Below are positions 1 to 6,078 of a DNA stretch of 64,000 nt, in pieces; the first letter of the stretch is position 1, and each line of letters starts with the position of its first letter. Source of the DNA: Verrucomicrobiota bacterium (lineage in GTDB: Bacteria; Verrucomicrobiota; Verrucomicrobiia; Verrucomicrobiales; DEV007); assembly GCA_020630975.1 (NCBI GenBank), contig JAHDID010000019.1:1-64000 (forward strand), in the 5' to 3' direction. Both the position numbers and the translations under genes were made by a program. The notes beneath the pieces were generated by a model. That model saw only the letters and a program-made list of their open reading frames with translations, had not been told where the DNA came from and ran no database searches.

Positions 1-646
1 CACCGCAAACATAAGGTGCCTATCCAGATACCTCCAGTTTTGATGGAGGGAGTCTTTGGTGGCCGTTTTCGGACAACGCAACAAGCGGAACCTTTTCGAC
101 GTCCAACTACTATTCCGCTTGTTCCATCGCCCAGAACAACGGCTGAGGGCACTCAGCGGGATCGGTCTGCATTATGAACCCACAAATTTAGCGGAAGAGG
201 CGCTTAAGTAAGTAGGGCATGCGGGATTTTTTGTACATACAAGTAAGCTGGTCGTCGAATTCCGGGCAGGTAGAATGTCTTTAATGACTTATCGGGATGG
301 TGGTTTATTGCTCGGCCGTGAAGAGGTTAGGATTGTTGGTGTCCATACAACTTGGAGCTGGTCTAAAGTTCGAAGTGCTTGCTCATTGAATGGCACTAGC
401 GATCAGGTTCTAGCATAAGTCACTGATGAGTGCAGGGGCTGCTTTGGACAGAGCTGGCTAAGCTTCAATCTAGAATAGCAAAAATCCTCGATTGGAGTCA
501 TCTTATCAAAATTGGAAAAAAATATCAAAAATTACAATTAATTATGATAAATCTGTTGATTGTTGTTCCGGAGGGAGTAAAGTCGAATCACAGCCTCACA
601 CGGGGTTGTTTAACAATAGAAATAGTAATAAACGGAAATAATTAAG
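1..646. other. Left-edge region without a convincing gene
   Basis: No recognisable gene. Frame 1 is open from the window edge to a TGA at 175-177 (58 codons), so it could be the 3' end of a gene outside the window, but the peptide is Arg/Pro/Thr-rich and matches no family I know. The stretch 430-645 is AT-rich and open in one frame that stops one base before the ATG at 647. It is not conserved upstream of the second copy of that gene, so I treat it as leader or promoter DNA. The block ACGGGGTTG near 599-607 recurs at 4181-4189 upstream of the paralogue and may belong to a shared promoter or leader. Confidence 0.4.
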
Positions 647-829
647 ATGAATATTGAAGCATTTGCAGACGAGGCGATCGACATGAGTGAGAAGGTTATC
701 GGTGGTTCGGTGCGTCAGTTCTATAAAGACAACTACAAAGAGTGCTATGACGGAGCTAGATGGAAAGAGCTCGATAAAGCCACTCGCAAGTGTATCCGCG
801 AGGCATACAATGCCTCTATGGAGAGCTAA
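647..829 (+). CDS. Small protein with possible Gly-Gly leader, copy 1 (60 aa)
   Basis: I do not recognise a family. About 47 of 60 residues are identical to the protein at 4229-4414. Most differences are conservative (E/D, R/K, Y/F) and there are silent third-base changes, so the frame is under coding selection. The first 20 residues are acidic and amphipathic and end in VIGG (Gly19-Gly20). The remaining 40 are basic and aromatic with two Cys (in KEC and RKC). A Gly-Gly ending at about residue 20 is what C39-peptidase exporters cleave, and such an exporter lies at 6079-8259. The upstream hydrophobic pattern fits the classical leader consensus only partly: Val at -4 fits, Ser at -7 does not. 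There is no strong Shine-Dalgarno. A conserved palindromic element follows 15 nt after the stop. The coding call is firm; the secretion role is inference. Confidence 0.75.
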   Translation: MNIEAFADEAIDMSEKVIGGSVRQFYKDNYKECYDGARWKELDKATRKCIREAYNASMES

Positions 830-844
830 AGCTTAAGTAACTTA

Positions 845-958
845 TAACGGCGAGGCAGCCATGGCGATGGCTGCTGGTTAGCCGTGCCTGAGGCGGTTAG
901 TTGGTTGTACGGTTTGACCAATGGTAAGTACACTCGCTCAACTAGTCGCCTGCTAGGC
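845..958 (+). ncRNA. Conserved structured element downstream of small gene, copy 1
   Basis: This element aligns almost base for base with 4422-4536. Helices visible by eye are ACGGC 847-851 with GCCGT 881-885; an 8-bp stem, GCAGCCAT 855-862 with ATGGCTGC 867-874, closed by a GGCG loop; a 12-bp stem of 892-903 with 939-950; and inside it TGTAC 906-910 with GTACA 928-932. In the other copy, pair 858/871 changes from G-C to A-T and pair 909/929 from A-T to G-C, which are compensatory changes. It could be a 3'-UTR structure, a separate small RNA, or a DNA fold-back acting in recombination. It matches no riboswitch I know. Confidence 0.5.
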
Positions 959-1095
959 CGTAATGGGATTCAAGTTTCGGGAAAAGTAGCTCAAATTTCT
1001 TTACCTGAATTTTCTACGGAGAGCTATCAGCTAGATCGTTTTGATTTTTGGCCTAGGTCGGCAGATCTCTATCTTTACTTCTGAGGTGCTTGGTA

Positions 1096-3813
1096 TCACA
1101 AAACTGGAGCGAATAGTTCGCTCAATGCCTCAGGTGTTAGACTGATGCCGGTGGAGGCTCCAGATAGGAGCCCTTCTGCGATGTCGCTTTTCTTGTCCTG
1201 CATCTTTTGGATGCGGTCTTCGACTGTGCCTGCACAGATCAGCTTATGTACGAATACGGGCTTATCCTGACCGATTCGGTAGGCTCGGTCGGTGGCCTGA
1301 TTTTCGACAGCAGGATTCCACCACGGGTCGTAGTGAATGACGATGTCTGCCCCGGTGAGCGTGAGCCCTGTACCGCCAGCTTTTAGGGAGATCAAAAAGA
1401 CTTCTCCTTCGCCGCCCTGAAAACGCTCTACCAGGCTCTGGCGATCTTTTGTCTCTCCCGTGAGCCTCAGGTAGGTGCAGTCGACTGCATTGAGATGCTC
1501 CTCGATCAGCGTGAGCATCGAGGTGAATTGGGAAAAGATTAGAATACGATGGCCTTCGAGCCGGAGCGTTTGGATAAGATCTGTGAGGTACTCAAATTTT
1601 GCCGAAGTCTCGTTTTTATGATTTGGCAGGAGTCGTGGGTGGCAGCAGATCTGACGGAGTTTCAGTAGGGCTTCGAGGAATACCAACTGATTCTCTTGCC
1701 CCGCAGCTTTGAGCGCCTCACGTACTCTTTTGTCCATGGTCGAACGTACCGTTTCGTATAGGTCTTTTTGCTCGGCGTTGAGCTCGATATGGTGAGGGAT
1801 CTCGGTTTTGGGTGGGAGTTCTTTAGCGACATCATTCTTGGTGCGTCTCAGGATGAGGGGGCCGACCCGCTTGGCTAACAGATCACTACGGCTTTGGTTT
1901 TTGTCTTTCTCGATAGGGGTGCGATAGCAACTCTGGAATAGATCGCGACTACCGAGTAGGCCGGGCATGAGGAAATTCATCAAACTCCAAAGCTCGCCGA
2001 GGTTATTTTCCACAGGCGTTCCCGATAGACAGATGCGGTAGGCTGTATCTAGCTGGTGCACAGCTCTGGTGGTCTGGGCCTGTGGGTTTTTGATGTGTTG
2101 AGCCTCGTCGAGGACGAGTAGGTGAAATGCGTGCTTTTGAAGCTCCTCTAGATCGCGATAGACTAAGGCGTAGCTAGTCAATACCATGTCGTAATCTGGT
2201 ATATCGCGAAATCTCTTCTTCCGATCGGCTCCCTGTAGGATGAGTACGGAAAGACTAGGGGCGAATTTTTCCACCTCTCGGTGCCAGTTTACGACTACGC
2301 TAGTAGGGGCGAGAATCAAACAAGGTAGTCCTTGGTTTCGCCCGGTTTCTTTTTCAGCCAATACGTGAGTGATCGTTTGGAGGGTTTTGCCTAGTCCCAT
2401 ATCATCCGCTAGGATACCATTTAGGCCGTGCGATATGAGAAACTGCATCCACTGGTAGCCATCCATCTGATACTCCCGGAGAGTGGCTTGGAGGGCATCT
2501 GGGGTGGGCACTTTTTCGATGCCTCGGAAATCAGCTAATTGCTCCGCTAAATCGGATATCTCCTTCGGTACAGTGATGGGCAAGTCGGTCTCTTCATCGC
2601 CCTCCTGCACAGCACTCACCACTTGAGCCGCGTCGAGTTTACTGACTTTGATCGGGCCATCTGTGAAACGGTAGTCGAAGAGCTCGCCGAGAGTGGTCAG
2701 GATCTTTCGAAATCGACCGATCGGTACCGTGATGCCTCTGCCATCGGGTAGAAAGACTAGGAATTCCTGGCCCGGTGGTTTCTTAGCTGTGGCTTCGAGG
2801 AAGTTATTCTTTACCAAAGCTGCTAGAATGGGTTGTAGCTCGAAAGATTCCCCATCTACCTCGAAGCCTGCAGATAGGTGAAACCAGCCCGCGCCTTCTT
2901 CGACGATTTGGGCACTCCAGTCTTCGGTTTTAAAAACGATGGGTTTGATCTGGATATTGGAGGCATATCGCAGCTCCCAGCCTGCGTTTTCCAATTGTGG
3001 TCCCCACTCCACCCAGAACTTCTGCCAGAATAGTTTGGGATGGGGGAATTTTTGCTTGGAAGGCGCCCAAAGCGTGGAGTCGAACTGGGGGATCTCCAGT
3101 TTCTTGAGCGAATTTGGTGGGGTTTCAGCTCCGGGTAGCAAGCCCAAGCTATCGAGCTGACCCACGGCCTGAGACTCCAGAGTGTAGTTTCGTCCTTTGC
3201 CTAACTGATTGCCGCCCGTCAGAGGGTAGCGCTCATCACCATATTCCACGAAGGCCATGGCATAGACTTCTGGCAACCAAGCGAGCTTCTCTGCCTCGGC
3301 TCGGCGCTCGACTCGGATGATGAATTTAGCTGCCACATCTGGTTGGGGTGGTGAATTCAATAGGGTGCAGTCCGGACTGAATAGGGTACAATCGTCCGAT
3401 GGGGGGGCATGACTCGTGTCTCGGTTGTTCTCGACAGATTGGATGGTTTTTTCTACTTCTGGGGTGCCTCCGAAAGCGGCTTCGACGCGGGCGCCTTTCC
3501 CCTTGAGCAAGTAGTCGAAAATAGCGGCTGAGTGAGGGCAGCCTACTTTTTGAGCGCAGTCACAGTCGGTATCCAATTGTACGCCGCTGTCTTCCATCCA
3601 GAGCACCACGACGGGGCTTGCTTGGGTTCCGTCTTTTTCGATGACAGTGGCGGTCAGCTCGGCATCACCAGTCTCGAGATACTCGCCAGCGACTTGCTGG
3701 ATCTGTTTAGCACGGGCTAGTTTCGAGCCGGCGGCAATGGCTGAGCCATCGAAGCTGTGCTGCCATTGTTTGCCTTCGATATAGGCTATGATCTCGTCGT
3801 TGGTCAGATCCAT
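1096..3813 (-). CDS. SNF2-family DEAD/DEAH-box helicase with SWIM zinc finger
   Basis: Predicted 905-residue double-stranded-DNA-translocating ATPase of the bacterial SNF2 (RapA/HepA-like) group; its cellular role cannot be read from sequence. A SWIM zinc finger (CDCAQKVGCPH) lies near residues 80-95. The ATPase half has motif I DDMGLGKT at about 465-472, motif II DEAQ at about 568 and motif III SGTPVENN. The second RecA-like half has IFSQF, SLKAGGTGLTLT, HYDPWWNP and QATDRAYRIGQ. All key motifs are intact and the length is normal for SWIM-SNF2 proteins. It starts with ATG at 3813, in the AT-rich leader shared with the divergent small gene. Residues about 139-153, between the SWIM finger and the helicase core, are encoded by two copies of a 21-bp-period repeat found elsewhere only between genes. 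The two small paralogous genes flank it on the opposite strand. Confidence 0.95.
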   Translation of the reverse strand: MDLTNDEIIAYIEGKQWQHSFDGSAIAAGSKLARAKQIQQVAGEYLETGDAELTATVIEKDGTQASPVVVLWMEDSGVQLDTDCDCAQKVGCPHSAAIFDYLLKGKGARVEAAFGGTPEVEKTIQSVENNRDTSHAPPSDDCTLFSPDCTLLNSPPQPDVAAKFIIRVERRAEAEKLAWLPEVYAMAFVEYGDERYPLTGGNQLGKGRNYTLESQAVGQLDSLGLLPGAETPPNSLKKLEIPQFDSTLWAPSKQKFPHPKLFWQKFWVEWGPQLENAGWELRYASNIQIKPIVFKTEDWSAQIVEEGAGWFHLSAGFEVDGESFELQPILAALVKNNFLEATAKKPPGQEFLVFLPDGRGITVPIGRFRKILTTLGELFDYRFTDGPIKVSKLDAAQVVSAVQEGDEETDLPITVPKEISDLAEQLADFRGIEKVPTPDALQATLREYQMDGYQWMQFLISHGLNGILADDMGLGKTLQTITHVLAEKETGRNQGLPCLILAPTSVVVNWHREVEKFAPSLSVLILQGADRKKRFRDIPDYDMVLTSYALVYRDLEELQKHAFHLLVLDEAQHIKNPQAQTTRAVHQLDTAYRICLSGTPVENNLGELWSLMNFLMPGLLGSRDLFQSCYRTPIEKDKNQSRSDLLAKRVGPLILRRTKNDVAKELPPKTEIPHHIELNAEQKDLYETVRSTMDKRVREALKAAGQENQLVFLEALLKLRQICCHPRLLPNHKNETSAKFEYLTDLIQTLRLEGHRILIFSQFTSMLTLIEEHLNAVDCTYLRLTGETKDRQSLVERFQGGEGEVFLISLKAGGTGLTLTGADIVIHYDPWWNPAVENQATDRAYRIGQDKPVFVHKLICAGTVEDRIQKMQDKKSDIAEGLLSGASTGISLTPEALSELFAPVL
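3354..3396 (+). repeat. 21-bp-period short repeat, two copies, inside the SNF2 gene
   Basis: Two units with the core AATAGGGT(A/G)CA(A/G)T. The AATAGGGT cores begin at 3359 and 3380, exactly 21 bp apart. The same motif with the same period occurs at 45297-45352 and 62174-62212. Here it lies in the helicase coding sequence, read through in frame on the minus strand (giving CTL-type tripeptides twice) without a stop. The insertion falls in a linker between domains. Confidence 0.75.
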
Positions 3814-4088
3814 CGCCGGAGCTTAGCGGGGATTTTCGATGTGGCCAGAAGGATCTGACGGGGATGCGTTTATGTATTTTATTTTAGTAGTGAGCCCCAT
3901 CCTGATTACGACCTTAAGTCTGCATTTTATGTAGCCATTAGTATTCCAGATGCCTCTTCCCTGCCTGTTTGAAGGCAAGCTTGAACCAAATTTGAAGTCG
4001 CTAAGACCAGATGAGTTGGGCTAAAAATCTACGGATGAACAGCAGCATAGAAAGTTGCAAAAATCACTGCTTAAGTATTTTTTTTCTT

Positions 4089-4136
4089 AAAAATGATAAA
4101 AATATCATTTTTCGATATTAAATATGATATTTTTAT
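4089..4136. promoter_or_regulatory. Nested AT-rich inverted repeats upstream of small gene copy 2
   Basis: Two overlapping perfect inverted repeats. AAAAATGAT (4089-4097) pairs with ATCATTTTT (4104-4112). ATAAAAATATCA (4096-4107) pairs with TGATATTTTTAT (4125-4136), 17 bp apart. They sit in the 415-bp spacer between the divergent helicase and small gene copy 2, so they could be an operator for either. No equivalent palindrome was seen upstream of copy 1, although that DNA is also AT-rich. The rest of 3814-4228 holds no gene. Confidence 0.4.
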
Positions 4137-4196
4137 TGATTCTGATGTTTTGGGTGTTAGGATCTGTCGGCGGCCTCAAGACGGGGTTGCTTTTAT

Positions 4197-4226
4197 AACA
4201 ACAAAAATAACAACAAAAATAACAAC
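4197..4226 (+). repeat. 12-bp direct repeats in the leader of small gene copy 2
   Basis: AACAACAAAAAT occurs at 4197-4208 and 4209-4220, followed by a partial third copy AACAAC at 4221-4226, two bases before the ATG at 4229. There is no Shine-Dalgarno sequence. This A-rich, C-spaced leader is probably unstructured and may act as a translational enhancer for a start that lacks a Shine-Dalgarno. That role is inference. Confidence 0.5.
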
Positions 4227-4228
4227 GT

Positions 4229-4414
4229 ATGAGCATTGAAGCATTCGCTGACGAGGCGATCGACAAGAGTGACAAGGTTATCGGTGGTTCTGCACGTCAG
4301 TACTACAAAGATAACTACAAGGAGTGCTTTGACGGAGCTAAGTGGAAAGAGCTCGACAAAGACACGCGAAAGTATATCCGCGGGGAATACAAAGCCTCTA
4401 TGGATAGTTATTAA
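4229..4414 (+). CDS. Small protein with possible Gly-Gly leader, copy 2 (61 aa)
   Basis: Paralogue of the protein at 647-829, about 78% identical, with one extra C-terminal Tyr. The acidic N-terminal 20 residues end in KVIGG, then a basic, aromatic 41-residue tail (YYKDNYKEC, WKELDK, TRKYIR). It has a single Cys, because the second Cys of copy 1 is Tyr here, so a conserved intramolecular disulfide is unlikely. The gene points toward and almost reaches the 3' end of the HlyD gene (gap 222 bp) of a type I exporter whose ABC subunit carries an intact C39 peptidase. A conserved structured element begins 8 nt after the stop. Family unknown. The coding call rests on conservation between copies; a role as exported peptide is inferred from the Gly-Gly and the neighbourhood. 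Confidence 0.75.
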   Translation: MSIEAFADEAIDKSDKVIGGSARQYYKDNYKECFDGAKWKELDKDTRKYIRGEYKASMDSY

Positions 4415-4421
4415 AAAATAC

Positions 4422-4536
4422 TAACGGCGACGTGACCATGGCGATGGTTTCTGTTTAGCCGTGCCTTAGGCGGTTAGTTGGTTGTGCGGTCAAAGGCCAT
4501 GGCTTGCACACTCGCCCAACTAGTCGCCTTCTAGGC
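4422..4536 (+). ncRNA. Conserved structured element downstream of small gene, copy 2
   Basis: Second copy of the element at 845-958. The helices are ACGGC 4424-4428 with GCCGT 4458-4462; GACCAT 4434-4439 with ATGGTT 4444-4449 around the same GGCG loop; the 12-bp stem 4469-4480 with 4517-4528; and TGTGC 4483-4487 with GCACA 4506-4510. Loop sequences between the arms differ from copy 1 while the arms keep pairing. The tail CTAGGC at 4531-4536 is also conserved. There is no T-run, so it is not a typical intrinsic terminator, though it may protect or end the transcript. Confidence 0.5.
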
Positions 4537-4636
4537 TTTAACGAGTTTTATCCATTCCTTACCTCATTTGTGGCAAAATCATCAGGTGGATGGTTAGTCT
4601 GAAGACTAGTGATGATTAGTTCGTTCTCCTGCCTAC

Positions 4637-6064
4637 CTAGGCTTTGTTCGATTCGAAGGCATTCGTGAACTGCTCAAAAATTCGACCCAATATACTGCGT
4701 TTTTTGGTGATAATTGTTGCATCCCCTTGCATCTCTTGTTTGAACGGGATGGTTTTTTTGAGATGTGTGGTAATGGTTCCCTCAAAGCTGATTGTGGCTA
4801 GGTGTGTGCCGCCTCGTGGAGCCAGAGATACGGCTTCGATCTCTGACCAGATGATTCCGAATTCCTTGGAGGGAAAGTCGGTTAGTTCTACTTTTACTCG
4901 TTGGCCGACCTCGACTTTACCTGCGCCGACTCCTTTGATTGCGATTCTACCCTGACTATCCTGGATCTTTGGGAGCAGAACGAAAACTTCGGTGCCTGCT
5001 TTTACAAACTGATTGTCACTCCAGTAATCGAAGAAAGATACGACACCATCGCTTTCGGCACGGAGGATGTACTCGCCCTCCCAGACATCGATGCTGGAGT
5101 ATAGGGTTTTCAGTGCTTCCTGAAGCTGAAACGTGACTTGTCTGAGTTGTTCACGTCGGTCGTGCTGCAGGGTATCGATCCTTTGTTGGTAGGTGCTGAT
5201 AGCGATGTTGCTGTTGCTGAGTTCGCTTGCGATATTGGTGGCGAGTCGTTGTTTGGAGAGAAAGGCTTCTTGTTCTTTGCGAAAGATACCAGGGCTGAGG
5301 ACGCCATTCCTCCTTAGCGTTTCGAGTCGCGCTATACTTTCCTGGGCGATCGAAAGCTCTTCATTGTAAATGGTGATCTGCTCATTGTTTCTGTTCACCA
5401 TCTCCTGTTGAAGAGCCATTTGTGCTTTGATATGCTTGACCGATTTTTCGGAGAAATCGTCTTGTAGAATATCACGGTAGTTGGTGTAGGTGGTTTGGAG
5501 TTGAGTGTATTGCCCTTGAAGAGAGCCTAGGTGGGGAATGATGGGGAGTTCGAGTTCAACGAAATTTTCGCGTGATGTGAGAAATCCTCTTAGCATCTCA
5601 GCTAGTTTCTTTGCTTGAGCTACGGATTCTGGATCAGAGGGACTCTTGATCACTGCTAGGATTTGCCCCTGAGAGACGGTATCTCCATTCTTGATTTGGT
5701 TGATTTCTATATGACCATCTCGGCGGGCGATGAGCGGAACGACTGGGCGTGATCCTACGATGGTAATAGGGGCTTTGATCACATCTGGATAGTTGATGTA
5801 GTAGGCGGCCCATAACAGGATAAGCAGAAATAAGGCTAGCCACGTATTACCGGTCCGCACCAGCCAATTAGGAGTCCTAGAGATTAGCTCTTGTGTGTTT
5901 TCGTTTATTTCATCTTCGTCGAGGGCATTTTGTGGTCTCCGACAAGGCTCTGAAAAAGTGCCAGCGGGCTGACTAGGTTGAGTGGATGGGGGTGCTCCTG
6001 GCGGAGTCGCAGGCCCCAGTCCGGGAGGAGGTTCATGAAAGTTTGAGTGATTATGGTCTTCCAT
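4637..6064 (-). CDS. HlyD-family type I secretion membrane fusion protein
   Basis: Periplasmic adaptor (475 residues) that links an inner-membrane ABC transporter to a TolC-type outer membrane channel. The N-terminus is cytosolic and Pro/Gly-rich (about residues 1-40). One membrane helix follows at about 72-88 (WLALFLLILLWAAYY), then a biotinyl-lipoyl-like half-motif (RRDGHIEINQIKNGDTVSQG), a long coiled coil (about 150-310) and a second lipoyl-like half with the beta-barrel part (about 320-455). It lies 14 bp downstream of the ABC transporter gene on the same strand, so the two form an operon. The Pro-rich N-terminal tail is longer than in HlyD itself. Family and role are well supported; the substrate is not determined by this protein. 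Confidence 0.93.
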   Translation of the reverse strand: MEDHNHSNFHEPPPGLGPATPPGAPPSTQPSQPAGTFSEPCRRPQNALDEDEINENTQELISRTPNWLVRTGNTWLALFLLILLWAAYYINYPDVIKAPITIVGSRPVVPLIARRDGHIEINQIKNGDTVSQGQILAVIKSPSDPESVAQAKKLAEMLRGFLTSRENFVELELPIIPHLGSLQGQYTQLQTTYTNYRDILQDDFSEKSVKHIKAQMALQQEMVNRNNEQITIYNEELSIAQESIARLETLRRNGVLSPGIFRKEQEAFLSKQRLATNIASELSNSNIAISTYQQRIDTLQHDRREQLRQVTFQLQEALKTLYSSIDVWEGEYILRAESDGVVSFFDYWSDNQFVKAGTEVFVLLPKIQDSQGRIAIKGVGAGKVEVGQRVKVELTDFPSKEFGIIWSEIEAVSLAPRGGTHLATISFEGTITTHLKKTIPFKQEMQGDATIITKKRSILGRIFEQFTNAFESNKA

Positions 6065-6078
6065 TATTGCAGTCAGTT

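Noticed and set aside
430-645. Open frame of 71 codons ending just before small gene copy 1
   Set aside because: AT-driven, not conserved upstream of the paralogue, and without a plausible product. Treated as leader DNA.
845-958. Possible integron attC site after the small gene
   Set aside because: The element begins TAAC and contains GTTA, and a small gene precedes it, but the RYYYAAC and GTTRRRY core sites do not match. A 2.7-kb helicase lies between the two copies and no integrase is near.
884-1084. Open frame of 66 codons starting in the structured element
   Set aside because: It begins inside the palindromic element and has no counterpart in the second copy, so it is probably not coding.
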